Positions 27,873 to 39,274 are shown, numbered from the stretch's first letter. The stretch: 64,000 nucleotides of DNA from Leptospira stimsonii (GCF_003545875.1 NZ_QHCS01000004.1:243927-307926), one strand, 5' to 3'. Translations and numbers: made by a program. Notes: generated by a model not told the origin, from the letters alone.

Positions 27873-29408
27873 TCAGTGTCTGAAGTGCCTCATACCTGTA
27901 AAAACCATAATCAATCCGTGTTCGTCCGCGGCCTGGATCACTTCCGGATCTCGCACGGAGCCTCCGGGTTGAATGATGGCCTTGGCTCCCGCTTTGGCGA
28001 GAGCGTCGATTCCATCCCGAAACGGAAAGAACGCATCGCTGGCAACATAAGAACCCACGACGGAAAGTCCAACGTTTAACGCTTTGTTGGCGCCTAACTG
28101 GACCGAGTCGACTCTCGACATCTGACCCGCTCCGATTCCAAGGGTCGCGTTTTCTTCCGTATAAACGATCGCATTGGATTTGATAAAACGAACGCAGGAC
28201 CAGGCGAACATCAAACCTCGGATGTCTTCCGCAGTCGGTTGTTTTTTGCTCACGATTTTTAAATCTTTTTCGGTGATCGTTGTATAATCCCTATCTTGAA
28301 TCAGAAGTCCGTGATGAATTGGTCTGAGATCCAATTCGTCCAATGCTTCTTTGAAGTCTTCGATCTCGATGAGACGAATGTTCGGTTTTTTGGAAAATAT
28401 TTCCAGAGCTTCCGGTGTAAACTTCTGAGCGATCACACCTTCCACAAAATTCTCCGTAATGACCGTAGCCAATTCTCCGTTAACAAGTCCTTTGATTCCG
28501 ATCACGCCGCCGAATGCGGAAATCGGATCGGTTCTTCTTGCGAGTTGATACGCTTCTAAAGGATCGTCCGCGTACGCGATTCCACAAGGGTTGAGGTGTT
28601 TGATGATACAGACTGTGTTTTCGGGAAGAAGGCTCGAGATATGAAAGGCCGCGTCGAAGTCCAGCATATTGTTAAACGACAATTCTTTCCCTTGTAAAGG
28701 AGAAAAGTCACTCTTGGTAAACAATGGTTCGTAGAAGGCCGCGGCTTGGTGCGGGTTTTCTCCGTATCTGAGTTTTTGTTTTTTCAAAAAAGAAAGATTG
28801 AGAACGTCCGGGAAAGTATCTCCGGCTTGTTTGTTAAACCAGGAAGAGATCGCGGTGTCATACATCGCGGTATGAGAGAACGCCTTTCTCATGAACTTCG
28901 CGGACACGTCTTCGGAAATTCCTCCCGAGGAAATCAAGGACTGCGCTTCCGCATAGTCGTTCGGATCCGTGAGAACCAACGTATGTTTGTAATTTTTCGC
29001 GCCGCTACGAATCATCGAGGGCCCGCCGATATCAATATTTTCGATCGCTTCTTCCAAAAGAACACCCGGTTTGGAAACGGTTTTTAAGAAGGGATATAAA
29101 TTCACGACGACAAGATCGATCTTCGGAATTTTCAACTCGTCCATCTTTTGTTTGTGAGCCGGATTCGAAGTGACTCCTAAAAGTCCTCCGTGAACTTTCG
29201 GATGTAAGGTTTTGACTCTCCCGTCTAAGATCTCTGGAAAACCCGTATAGTCGTCGATGGCAATCGCGTTGATTCCTTTTTCTTTGAGAAGTTTGAGAGT
29301 TCCGCCTGTGGAAATAATTTCCACTCCGTTTTGGTGTAAGAATTGTGCGAACTCGACTAAACCGGATTTATCGCTGACCGAAATCAGGGCTCTTTTGATT
29401 TGTATCAT
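27873..29408 (-). CDS. purH: Bifunctional AICAR formyltransferase/IMP cyclohydrolase PurH
   Basis: PurH catalyses the last two steps of IMP synthesis: formylation of AICAR with 10-formyl-THF, then ring closure. Residues 1-130 are the MGS-like cyclohydrolase domain (ALISVSDKSG, STGGT, GRVKTLHPKVHGG at 63-75). The formyltransferase domain follows with LRYGENPHQAA and the catalytic IIKHLNPCG segment, and ends with the PGGSVRDPEVI run and a final GMRHFRH. Length 511 is typical. It starts four bases after the purN stop and is followed almost directly by a membrane protein. Confidence 0.97.
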   Translation of the reverse strand: MIQIKRALISVSDKSGLVEFAQFLHQNGVEIISTGGTLKLLKEKGINAIAIDDYTGFPEILDGRVKTLHPKVHGGLLGVTSNPAHKQKMDELKIPKIDLVVVNLYPFLKTVSKPGVLLEEAIENIDIGGPSMIRSGAKNYKHTLVLTDPNDYAEAQSLISSGGISEDVSAKFMRKAFSHTAMYDTAISSWFNKQAGDTFPDVLNLSFLKKQKLRYGENPHQAAAFYEPLFTKSDFSPLQGKELSFNNMLDFDAAFHISSLLPENTVCIIKHLNPCGIAYADDPLEAYQLARRTDPISAFGGVIGIKGLVNGELATVITENFVEGVIAQKFTPEALEIFSKKPNIRLIEIEDFKEALDELDLRPIHHGLLIQDRDYTTITEKDLKIVSKKQPTAEDIRGLMFAWSCVRFIKSNAIVYTEENATLGIGAGQMSRVDSVQLGANKALNVGLSVVGSYVASDAFFPFRDGIDALAKAGAKAIIQPGGSVRDPEVIQAADEHGLIMVFTGMRHFRH

Positions 29409-29412
29409 TTGT

Positions 29413-30039
29413 TTATTGAATGCTGACCTTTCTATTTTGGATCTGAAGTCGACCCTCGCAAAAATACTGAACCGCGAGTGGCAGGATTTTATGTTCCTCT
29501 TTAAGAATCTCTAGAGTCAAATCTCTTTCCGACATTCCTTCCTTGATTTTCACCACTCCCTGCAAAATCACGGGACCGGAATCCACTCCTTCGTCGACAA
29601 AATGAGCCGTACATCCGGCGATTTTGACTCCGTATTCAAAGGCTTGTTTTTGGGCACCCAGTCCGGGAAACGCGGGTAAAAGAGAAGGATGAATATTGAT
29701 GATTCGATTCGTGAAGGCACGGATGATTTCCGGTTTTAGAATCTTCATGTATCCGGCAGTGACGATGAGATCGGGTTGGAGTTCCAAGAGTCGATCCAGA
29801 AGGGCTTTGTGATAGACAGATTTGTCTGCAAAGGATTTAAAATCCAGAACTTGAGAGGGAAGACCGAATTCTTTTGAAACTTCCAATGCCTTACATCCAG
29901 GATTGTCCGTGAGAAGGGATATTCCCGTTCCCGCGATCTTTCCTTTCTTCAAATTCTCGAGAACGGCCTTCAAATTGGAGCCTCTTCCGGATGCTAAAAA
30001 TACGATCTTTTTTTTGGGTTTTGTAAACAGACTTGCCAA
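29413..30039 (-). CDS. purN: Phosphoribosylglycinamide formyltransferase PurN
   Basis: PurN transfers a formyl group from 10-formyl-THF to GAR in purine synthesis. The 208 residues show FLASGRGSNLKAVLEN (phosphate-binding loop), the catalytic NIHPSLLPAFPG (Asn and His) and DEGVDSGPVI (Asp). The start is TTG 30039, since no ATG lies near and the loop must be preceded by a strand. The purN-purH pair is a common operon. The upstream 312 bp separates it from the divergent flagellar operon. Confidence 0.95.
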   Translation of the reverse strand: MASLFTKPKKKIVFLASGRGSNLKAVLENLKKGKIAGTGISLLTDNPGCKALEVSKEFGLPSQVLDFKSFADKSVYHKALLDRLLELQPDLIVTAGYMKILKPEIIRAFTNRIINIHPSLLPAFPGLGAQKQAFEYGVKIAGCTAHFVDEGVDSGPVILQGVVKIKEGMSERDLTLEILKEEHKILPLAVQYFCEGRLQIQNRKVSIQ

Positions 30040-30801
<762 letters not shown>

Positions 30802-30804
30802 AAT

Positions 30805-31230
30805 TTGTCTTCAGTCGATCGGAAACAAAACGCGCCGAACCTTGTCGTCCTCATTGAAGAAAAAATTCTTCTTTTGGACGCGCTGATTCGAAATCAAAAA
30901 CGCCAAATCGAAGTTTTCGGTTTTGGAGACGGCGAGGCGGGCGCGAAGATCGAAGACTCCAATCTCAAACTCGTGGACAAACTCTGTTCTATCGATCGTA
31001 AGATTGAAAAACTGGAAGAGGGCGTTCCGCAAAATTTAGAGCTCATCGAAATAATGGAAACCCTGTTTCAGAAATTGGAAGAATCCAGACTTCTCCATTC
31101 TCAAGTGGAAGAAAGAATGAAGAATATTCTAAAAGAATATCAGAAAGAATTGAACGTAGCTCAGGTTCAAATCCAACTCAAACGTCACCTCCATCTCAGA
31201 CAAGACTTTTGGAAAACGGGGACCTGTTAG
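30805..31230 (+). CDS. Coiled-coil protein, likely flagellar chaperone (FlgN/FliT-like)
   Basis: A 141-residue all-helical protein starting TTG 30805, three bases after the fliS stop. Heptad-like hydrophobics run through LVVLIEEKILLLDALIRNQKRQIEVFG and again from LVDKLCSIDRKIEKLE to MKNILKEYQKELN. FlgN and FliT, chaperones for hook-associated proteins and FliD, have this size, helical composition and genomic place. I infer such a role from position and shape, since the sequence itself has no definitive motif. Its 3' end overlaps the J-domain gene by 22 bp. Confidence 0.75.
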   Translation: MSSVDRKQNAPNLVVLIEEKILLLDALIRNQKRQIEVFGFGDGEAGAKIEDSNLKLVDKLCSIDRKIEKLEEGVPQNLELIEIMETLFQKLEESRLLHSQVEERMKNILKEYQKELNVAQVQIQLKRHLHLRQDFWKTGTC

Positions 31231-31712
31231 AACGAGCCCTGGAGTTTTTGGGTTTGGACCCGGGGTTTACGGAAGAAGAACTCAAAAGTCGATTTTATCT
31301 ACTCTCGAAAAAATACCATCCAGATACGGGCGAATTCTCAAGCGATTCTCTATTCAAGGAATTGATCGATTACAGGGACGTTCTCTATTCTTATCTCGAA
31401 AAAGAAACATTCCAAAAAGAGAATATAGTTTCGCGAGTTTCTCATTCGTATCCTAAGAAAACGGATTATGACCTTTACAAACTCGCTCGGGAATATTACG
31501 ATTCCGCTATTCACGAGTACTATAAGACGACCGACGGCAATCCCATCTTCTTAAAGGGTGAGGAGAATCCGGCGCTTCGGAAATTAAGGAATTCCTTGTT
31601 CAGCGCAAAGAACGGGTTTGAAAAATTGATTCAGTCGTTTCCGGAAAGTATCTGGATCGCGGACGCGAAAGATACTCTGCAAAAGATAGAAATTTGGTTT
31701 AAGGAACCTTGA
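31209..31712 (+). CDS. J-domain (DnaJ-like) protein, flagellar cluster
   Basis: The 167-residue product starts at TTG 31209, inside the previous gene. Residues 5-65 form a J domain: ALEFLGLDPGFTEEELKSRFYLLSKKYHPD, with the HPD triad at 37-39 that stimulates DnaK ATPase. The usual Gly/Phe and zinc-finger regions of DnaJ are absent; instead a helical C-terminal domain follows (KLAREYYDSAIHEYYK, then a TPR-like AKNGFEKLIQSFPESIWIADAKDTL). A role in folding or export of flagellar parts is inferred from its place behind fliS. It converges on the next lipoprotein gene with a 14-bp overlap. Confidence 0.82.
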   Translation: MENGDLLERALEFLGLDPGFTEEELKSRFYLLSKKYHPDTGEFSSDSLFKELIDYRDVLYSYLEKETFQKENIVSRVSHSYPKKTDYDLYKLAREYYDSAIHEYYKTTDGNPIFLKGEENPALRKLRNSLFSAKNGFEKLIQSFPESIWIADAKDTLQKIEIWFKEP

Positions 31713-32192
31713 GGGAGTTGGATGGCATCGAAAATACAAACCCCGAAGTGCTTCCATTCGTAATGCTGATCACAAGAACCTGAGAACGCAACGTTAGATA
31801 TTGTCCCGAAGTCACGGTTACGTTCATTTTGCAGATTCGATTTGCGTTTTCCCCCGTTGCAGGCGTTGCAAGGGGACCGGTGTTCGGGCTGAGTTCAATG
31901 GAATACTCCAGAGGTTGGTTCGGTATCAAATTTAAAACTCCGCCAACGCAGTCAATCCCTGCATTCAAATCCGCCGGAAATCGAGATTCGTTTTCCGTGT
32001 TTCCCACAAAAAGGCGATAGCCGCTAAAGAGAAGTTCCGGGTTTCCCGCTCTCATTCTGAGTTCGTAGCCGGTTGCGATCGGAACGATACTGATCAGAGT
32101 TGGAGGTGTGGAGATCAATCTAGTCGTGGAATAGTGAGGACATCCGAAAAGAAAAGAAATTACTGGAAGAAGAAATAGAATAGAAAGACGTT

Positions 32193-32196
<4 letters not shown>
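31699..32196 (-). CDS. Lipoprotein of unknown function, TTG start coupled to HNH gene
   Basis: A 165-residue lipoprotein: signal MKRLSILFLLPVISFLFGC with Cys19 after F-L-F-G. The mature part has alternating strands (LISIVPIATGYELRMRAGNPELLFSGYRLFVGN, then LEYSIELSP) like a fibronectin-type or Ig-like beta sandwich, with two further Cys (GIDCVGG and RICKM) that could pair. I do not recognise the family. TTG 32196 is chosen because TTGA overlaps the stop of the upstream HNH gene exactly as ATGA does in coupled genes, and because the signal peptide starts there. The longer frame would add 36 residues lying inside the HNH gene. Confidence 0.75.
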
Positions 32197-32747
<551 letters not shown>

Positions 32748-32792
32748 AACTGGTCAAACAATAGCCGAATGCAAAAAGATGTAAAGAAATTC

Positions 32793-33407
32793 TTAAAGAG
32801 CCGATGATCGTTTCTTTCGAATCCAATATGTGATTCCGAAGACGAGGATGGCCGCTCCCAAAAGTCCGAAGACAGTTAGTTGACCTTGGTGAACCCAGGA
32901 AAGAAGGGTGTCGAAGTTGTGAGCCCCGAAATAACCAAGATAGACCCAGACCGGAACCGAAATGATCGCGGCCATAAAATCGAGCGCGACAAAACGATAA
33001 AAGGAGATTCGATCCGAGGTTCCAGCAGTGAGATAAATCGGCATTCGAAGCCCAGGCATAAAGCGGGCCATAAACGTGACCCAATTTCCGTATTTTCCGA
33101 TCTTGTCCTGGACTTTGGCGAACCGTTCCGGTGTTACGATTCTTGAAATCATAGGAATCTGTAAAACTCGAATTCCGTAGATTCTTCCGAGTAAAAAAAC
33201 GGACGCGTCTCCGATGAGAACCCCCGCCATTCCTACCAAAAACATAAAGTGTGGATCCGCTTTTCCGAGTCCCGCAATGACGCCCCCCGAAACCAAGGAA
33301 ATATCTTCCGGCACTGGAAGCCCGAAACCGCAGAGGATAAGTACTAAAAAGACGGCGATGTATCCGTATTCGGAGAAGATATGAACGAGAAGATTTAAGA
33401 ATTCCAT
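32793..33407 (-). CDS. DedA family inner-membrane protein
   Basis: The 204-residue protein matches the DedA/VTT family, members of which are undecaprenyl-phosphate or phospholipid translocases and support envelope integrity. Visible features: re-entrant region LILCGFGLPVPEDISLVSGG, with the conserved acidic residue in PVPED, GDASVFLLGRIYG, FMARFMPGLRMPIYLTAG with the conserved Arg residues, and GYFGAHNFD. Four to five membrane segments are visible and the C-terminus is basic. It sits 45 bp upstream of the HNH gene on the same strand and may share a transcript. Confidence 0.93.
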   Translation of the reverse strand: MEFLNLLVHIFSEYGYIAVFLVLILCGFGLPVPEDISLVSGGVIAGLGKADPHFMFLVGMAGVLIGDASVFLLGRIYGIRVLQIPMISRIVTPERFAKVQDKIGKYGNWVTFMARFMPGLRMPIYLTAGTSDRISFYRFVALDFMAAIISVPVWVYLGYFGAHNFDTLLSWVHQGQLTVFGLLGAAILVFGITYWIRKKRSSAL

Positions 33408-33531
33408 TCCTACTTGTAACGCCTTGGGTTAGGATTTCAGAGACAGTAAAATCTGGCTCCTTTAAAATAGCAGTAAACAAACAAAAAAAGTAAGGAGACT
33501 TTTTTAGAAAAGTTACCGATTTTGGGGATTA

Positions 33532-34677
<1,146 letters not shown>

Positions 34678-34997
34678 AATTTCCATCTTAGAATTTTCTG
34701 TTAGGGCTCCGCTGAAGTCTCTGTTTCCGTTTTAGGAGGCATTTTTACCGTAAGCCTATCTATCAAAACAATCCGGCAGTTGACAAACGATAAAGAAATG
34801 AGGAAGGATAAAACGAGATTCAAATTGCGATTGGATTTGAATCCGGAGAGAGAATCAGATCGAGACGATCCATGGAAAGGGAAGGGAAGAATATCATTTC
34901 TTTCCGAGAAAGGTTTAAAAAGGAAAACCTCACCGGAAAGAAATCAGAATTCTTACATATTCAAAAATTTGAATCTGTCATTTTGTCTTTAAGGCGG
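34678..34997. other. Intergenic, about 320 bp, between convergent genes
   Basis: A 70-codon plus-strand frame (34780-34992, TTG start) is very basic and without ribosome binding site; I do not call it. No clear terminator hairpin is seen, which is odd for a convergent junction. Confidence 0.35.
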
Positions 34998-35720
34998 TTA
35001 TTGGATCGGGGTAGTCTTGGCTTCGGCTTTTTCTTGGACCGGAGCCGATGATTTAATACAATAGTTGATTCCGATCATGATCGGAAATGGTCCGTCTGAA
35101 CAAAAATTCAAAACTCCGATCTGAAAATTTCCGTCTTCACCCATATTGATTGCTCCGATGCTGAGTCCTTTTCCGGAATTGATGAGTCCGAGGTTGAATC
35201 CATATCCGTAGTTAAAGCCGCCTATGTTGATTCCCAATCCTTCGTCGTTGATTAGGCCGATCGTCGCTCCGCTACTTCCTTTGTTGTAGATGCCCGCAGT
35301 AAAATAAACTCCGCTGTTCGACGCGGCGTTATACAATCCCAACTGGAGTCCCGTACCGGCGTTTTCGACTTTATTTACCCCGCCTGCCTGCACTGTGAAA
35401 CTCCCATTCTTTGCCTCATTGTAGAGGGAAAGTTGAGCGCCATACGTTTTTCCGTCGGAAAAATTGACCCCACCGACTTGAACACCGATTAGCCGATCTT
35501 TTACCGAGTTGATTATCCCGAGGTTTACTCCGTAGAGATTTTTTACTTCTCCATAAAGAAGATTGACCCTTACCAGTTCCGTTTCGGTTTTTACCGGAGC
35601 TCTTACAAAGGATTTTTCACCTCGCAATCCGCCGACTCCACAGTTTAGTGTGAAAACGAAAGCTGAAGCAAAAACGAAAGAAAGAATAGAAAAGTAATTT
35701 AGAGGGTTCTTATGTTTCAT
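34998..35720 (-). CDS. G-x-x-x-G-x-x-N repeat lipoprotein, paralogue 4 (last in cluster)
   Basis: A 240-residue lipoprotein with signal to residue 26 and lipidated Cys27 in F-T-L-N-C. After TELVRVNLLYGEVKNLYG the mature part is a run of about 11-12 copies of an eight-residue unit, G-h-x-[LIV]-G-x-[hydrophobic]-N (for example GVNLGIIN, GLQLGLYN, GFNLGLIN), 10-20 residues apart. This periodicity suggests a beta-solenoid. It ends with the shared VLNFCSDGPFPIMIGINYC, whose two Cys may form a disulfide, then a charged tail. ATG 35720 lies two bases after the upstream stop. Location is probably the outer membrane; function unknown. Confidence 0.88.
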   Translation of the reverse strand: MKHKNPLNYFSILSFVFASAFVFTLNCGVGGLRGEKSFVRAPVKTETELVRVNLLYGEVKNLYGVNLGIINSVKDRLIGVQVGGVNFSDGKTYGAQLSLYNEAKNGSFTVQAGGVNKVENAGTGLQLGLYNAASNSGVYFTAGIYNKGSSGATIGLINDEGLGINIGGFNYGYGFNLGLINSGKGLSIGAINMGEDGNFQIGVLNFCSDGPFPIMIGINYCIKSSAPVQEKAEAKTTPIQ

Positions 35721-35722
35721 AG

Positions 35723-36430
35723 TTATTTACAATAGTTGAATCCGATCATGACCGGAAAACGTCCCTTGCCGCAAAAATTAAGAAGACCGAATTGCATCGT
35801 AGGCGGCTCGGCTTCGTCTTCTCCGGCCGAGTTGAAAAGGCCGATATGAACTCCCGAACCTCCGTTAAAAACTCCGATACTGACACCGCTACCTTGGATA
35901 TTTAAAACTCCCAAGTTGACTCCACTTGAATTTTCGTTCAAGGCGCCGAGATTGATTCCTTGTGAGGAAAGATTCGTGACCCCGAGCATAAGACCGCTCG
36001 TCTTATAATTTCCGACTCCGATCGTAAGGTCATAACCTCGTTTGTCACTTCCTAAGTTGATAATACCGGCTTGGATTCCTTTGGAATCTCCGTCAGTTGA
36101 ATTTACGATTCCCGCTTGAATTCCAAATCCTTTATTCTTTGCCGCGTTGAAGACCGCTACTTGAAAACCGTATGTCTTTCCATCCGAAAAATTTACGATT
36201 CCGAGTTGGGCGCCGTAGAGATTGTCCTGAACTTCGTTTAACAATCCTAAGTTGACTCCGGCGAGTGTTTTGACTTCTCCATAGATGAGGTTGAGTCGTA
36301 AGACTTCGGTTTCGGTCTTGGGAGGTATTTTCGTTGTTATGCGTGGTGTGAGCGCGAGGCCGCAGTTCGATGCGGTGATCCATAACAAAAGAAAGAATGG
36401 CAAAGAGGCGGGGTTGATTTTATTTTTCAT
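35723..36430 (-). CDS. G-x-x-x-G-x-x-N repeat lipoprotein, paralogue 3
   Basis: A 235-residue paralogue with lipidated Cys23 in T-A-S-N-C. The conserved stem LALTPRITTKIPPKTETEVLRLNLIYGE is followed by the densest repeat set of the four (GVNLGLLN, GAQLGIVN, GIQAGIVN, GINLGALN, GVNLGVLN, GVSIGVFN, GVHIGLFN), many with near-regular spacing of ten to twelve. It ends with LLNFCGKGRFPVMIGFNYC. ATG 36430 is preferred to a TTG 15 codons earlier, because the signal peptide begins there. Translation runs straight into paralogue 4. Confidence 0.88.
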   Translation of the reverse strand: MKNKINPASLPFFLLLWITASNCGLALTPRITTKIPPKTETEVLRLNLIYGEVKTLAGVNLGLLNEVQDNLYGAQLGIVNFSDGKTYGFQVAVFNAAKNKGFGIQAGIVNSTDGDSKGIQAGIINLGSDKRGYDLTIGVGNYKTSGLMLGVTNLSSQGINLGALNENSSGVNLGVLNIQGSGVSIGVFNGGSGVHIGLFNSAGEDEAEPPTMQFGLLNFCGKGRFPVMIGFNYCK

Positions 36431-36572
36431 GATTTCGGTTGAAAGGTGAGACGCAATTGGACGCGAAGAAAACAAGTTGTCAATATTATTTCAGGCGGAA
36501 ATGGATTCCGGATCGTCAAAAATCGGTTCAAAAAAAATCATTCCATTTCGGAATCTTGGGTTTTCTCCTTTT

Positions 36573-37229
36573 TTAACGAACTCCGGGTCGGGCGGGTTTA
36601 CAATAATTTAAGACGATCATAAAAGGAAGCGGACCTTCTTTGCAAAAGTTTAGAATTCCGATCTGAAAGTTTTCTTTTTCTCCCAAGTTGATGACGCCTA
36701 ACGATACCGCCGAACCTTCACCGTTCCAATTGATCGCTCCGATATTCCATCCGTAACCGTAGTTGAAAAGCCCTATGTTCATTCTTCCGCTTGCGACATT
36801 GGCGATCCCGATCGAAAGACCGGTGTCGCCTTTTATACGACGATCACTGCTTTCCAGAGTTTTTTCCACGGGTGACCTTCCGGAATCTAAAAAAAAGTTC
36901 AAATTGAGAACGCCTATTTTTAAAAGTCCGTAGGCGGGTGTTGCGTTGTTGGCTAAACCGACTTGTATGCCGGATGCGTTTGTTGCCCCGTTTATGATTC
37001 CGATCTGTGCGCCGATCAAATCGTGTTGCACGATATTCGCGAGTCCAAGGTTCAATCCATAGATATTACCCGCTTCTCCGGAGATGAGGTTGATTCTCAC
37101 GAGTTCTGTACTTGTATCCTTTGGGATTTTCGCTGTGAGGCGAGGAGTCAATGCCACACCACAATTGCAAAGAAGAATCCAACCGAACGAAATTATGGAA
37201 GCCATTCCGTATTTGATATTTATTTTCAA
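36573..37229 (-). CDS. G-x-x-x-G-x-x-N repeat lipoprotein, paralogue 2
   Basis: A 218-residue paralogue. The lipobox region L-L-C-N-C gives Cys23 (or Cys21). GVALTPRLTAKIPKDTSTELVRINL repeats the family stem. Units include GLNLGLAN, GAQIGIIN, GIQVGLAN, GWNIGAIN and FQIGILN, interrupted by a charged insertion (residues about 110-135, SGRSPVEKTLESSDRRIKGD). It ends ILNFCKEGPLPFMIVLNYC. The start is TTG 37229; ATG 37205 is possible but would leave a signal peptide without positive charge. A 142-bp gap separates it from paralogue 3, so a second promoter may lie there. Confidence 0.85.
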   Translation of the reverse strand: MKINIKYGMASIISFGWILLCNCGVALTPRLTAKIPKDTSTELVRINLISGEAGNIYGLNLGLANIVQHDLIGAQIGIINGATNASGIQVGLANNATPAYGLLKIGVLNLNFFLDSGRSPVEKTLESSDRRIKGDTGLSIGIANVASGRMNIGLFNYGYGWNIGAINWNGEGSAVSLGVINLGEKENFQIGILNFCKEGPLPFMIVLNYCKPARPGVR

Positions 37230-37250
37230 GTCTGCTTTCTACCGTTTCAA

Positions 37251-37922
37251 TCAATCTCTTCTTAAGAAGCAATAGTTCGCCAAGATCATTACCGGAAGCG
37301 GTCCATATTCACAGAAATTAATGATTCCTAAGCTGAACGTTTTGTCGAATCCATGATTGATCAATCCGATCGTAACGCCGTGCGTCAATAAATTGATGAG
37401 TCCCACGTTGAATCCGCCAGCTATTAGATTCATAAGTCCAATATTTGTACCGCCATCTGAAGCTACATTGAGCGCTCCGATAGTGAAGCCGCCAATGAGA
37501 TATACGGGTAAAATTTGTGGGTCCATAGAAAACCTTCCATCCCGATTGTATAAACCGATTCGAATCGCATATCCTACACCATCTAATCTATTCAATACTC
37601 CTATTTGAATGGAAACAGTTCCGTTCATTGCTCGGTTTAGAATTCCAATTTGAATTCCCGTTAGGTCAGACCTAACTTCATTCGAGACTCCGAGATTCAG
37701 TCCGAATAAATTGTTTGTTTCACCATGCATCAAATTGATACGAAGCACTTCCATATTCGAATCCTTCGGAATTTTAATGAGAGGTTTGTCCCCCTTTATT
37801 CCGCCGATTGCACAGTTCGATACAAAAGATAAGAAACCGATCCATATTAGAATTCGATAAAATAATAGAGTACAACTTGATTTCACAATGAATGTCGGTT
37901 TGAGTTTTGAAAGCTGTGACAT
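37251..37922 (-). CDS. G-x-x-x-G-x-x-N repeat lipoprotein, paralogue 1 (first in cluster)
   Basis: A 223-residue paralogue with lipidated Cys37 in F-V-S-N-C. The n-region before the hydrophobic segment is long; GTG 37883 would give a more usual signal of 24 residues. The stem SNMEVLRINLMHGETNNLFG is followed by GLNLGVSN, GIQIGILN, AIRIGLYN, GTNIGLMN, GFNVGLIN and GVTIGLIN, and the end IINFCEYGPLPVMILANYC. Codon use looks more AT-rich than in neighbours. It is 21 bp from paralogue 2, likely one transcript. Confidence 0.86.
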   Translation of the reverse strand: MSQLSKLKPTFIVKSSCTLLFYRILIWIGFLSFVSNCAIGGIKGDKPLIKIPKDSNMEVLRINLMHGETNNLFGLNLGVSNEVRSDLTGIQIGILNRAMNGTVSIQIGVLNRLDGVGYAIRIGLYNRDGRFSMDPQILPVYLIGGFTIGALNVASDGGTNIGLMNLIAGGFNVGLINLLTHGVTIGLINHGFDKTFSLGIINFCEYGPLPVMILANYCFLRRD

Positions 37923-38149
37923 AGGTTTTCCATGAAATCTATCTCATTCAACAAGGAAGCCGACTTTTCTTTGATTCGTTTTCTCATTCTATAGAAAGAA
38001 GTAAAGAATTGATATTTTAGTAATGAACTGAATTTGAGTTGGAAACGTTTTCGATGAAATGAGAAGGCAAAAAAAGAGAATGGGTCGGATGTAAAAAATG
38101 TATTTTCTTTTGGCTAACGCGAATTTGCCGATTTCGAATTCTTACAAGT

Positions 38150-39274
38150 TCATATATCTAAGGCGTTTAGGATTTGAATGATTTTTTCACAAAGCTCATC
38201 CACTTCTTCTTCGGTCGTAAACCAACCGGTCGAAATTCGGATCGCGCGCAGGGCTTCCTCTTCGGAAAATCCCATCGATAAAAGGGAAGACGCCGGTTCT
38301 CTGGATCTGGATTTACAGGAAGAACCCGTAGAAATTACAAATCCGGATTCTTCCATTCCCATCATAAAAAAATCGACGTCGTCCGTGGGTAAGAGGCAAA
38401 AGGAAGTGCTCGCGATGCGCGGGGATTCTTTTCCTATAATTTTGCAACCGCATTCTTCCAAGGTCGTTTCGATTTTGTTTTGAAAGGTTTTTAGAATTTC
38501 GTTTTTCTTTTTGATTTCCGGGAATCTTTTTTTTAGAATATTCGAAAGAGCTAATATTGCGGGAGAATTTTCCGTACCCGCTCTGTGATTGTTTTCCTGA
38601 TTTCCGCCCCGAAAGATTCCGAATTCTTTTTCGGAAACGAGATCGGATCGAATCCAGGTTGCGGAGGCGCCCATTCCGGCTCCGATCTTATGACCGGAAA
38701 ACGTAAATCCGCTCAAGATCGAAAAAGGAATTTCGATCTTTCCAAAGGATTGCATCAGATCGGAAAACAAAGGTGCGTCGAATTCCCTGGAGAGTGAAGC
38801 GATTTCCTCAAGAGGTTGGATGACTCCGGATTCGTTTGCTACGTGCAATACAAAGACCGGGGCAGAATTTTCTTCGAGTAAGATTCTTAGATGGGAAAGG
38901 TCGATTCTTCCGTTTGAAAGGGAACGGATCTTTCTTATTTCGAAACCCGCGTATTCCAATGCCGAATACATCGAAGCGTGTTCGAGCGAGGATACGATCG
39001 CGGAGCCGGAGAATTTTCCCCGAATCGACTGCGTTAGGAGGTGATTGGCCTCGGTTCCTGTTGAAGAGAAGACGAATTCTTTTGCGGGTTTTCCGGTGTA
39101 TTCTTCTAAAGTTTTTCTTGCTTCTTCGATCTTTCCCTGTCTGGCTAAGGAGAATCGTGTCGCGCCGGAAGGATTGTAGAAGTCGGAAAGATAGTCGTTT
39201 TGTATTGCAACGAGAACGTCCGCAAAAGGCGGATGTGTCGCGTTGTAATCAAAATAATGAATCTTCTTCGACAT
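38150..39274 (-). CDS. Cysteine desulfurase (NifS/IscS-like)
   Basis: A 374-residue PLP enzyme that takes sulfur from cysteine as a persulfide for Fe-S clusters or thiolated tRNA. Visible: YFDYNATHPP opening, SSTGTEANHLL, the His of SSLEHAS, the PLP lysine Lys196 in FSGHKIGAG, RGGNQENNHRAGTEN and the catalytic Cys319 in STGSSCKSR. The segment before the usual D-x-x-Q reads SDLMQSFGK. It could serve as IscS-like or as a specialised desulfurase; no iscU or mnmA is adjacent. Its start overlaps the end of the upstream gene by 26 bp, so it is coupled. Confidence 0.93.
   Translation of the reverse strand: MSKKIHYFDYNATHPPFADVLVAIQNDYLSDFYNPSGATRFSLARQGKIEEARKTLEEYTGKPAKEFVFSSTGTEANHLLTQSIRGKFSGSAIVSSLEHASMYSALEYAGFEIRKIRSLSNGRIDLSHLRILLEENSAPVFVLHVANESGVIQPLEEIASLSREFDAPLFSDLMQSFGKIEIPFSILSGFTFSGHKIGAGMGASATWIRSDLVSEKEFGIFRGGNQENNHRAGTENSPAILALSNILKKRFPEIKKKNEILKTFQNKIETTLEECGCKIIGKESPRIASTSFCLLPTDDVDFFMMGMEESGFVISTGSSCKSRSREPASSLLSMGFSEEEALRAIRISTGWFTTEEEVDELCEKIIQILNALDI

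Noticed and set aside
34780..34992. 70-codon plus-strand frame
   Set aside because: Highly charged, no ribosome binding site, no family features.
34998..37922. Repeat lipoproteins as mycobacterial PPE-MPTR or pentapeptide-repeat proteins
   Set aside because: The glycine/asparagine pattern is only superficially similar; unit length is eight with variable spacers and the N-terminal PPE domain is absent.
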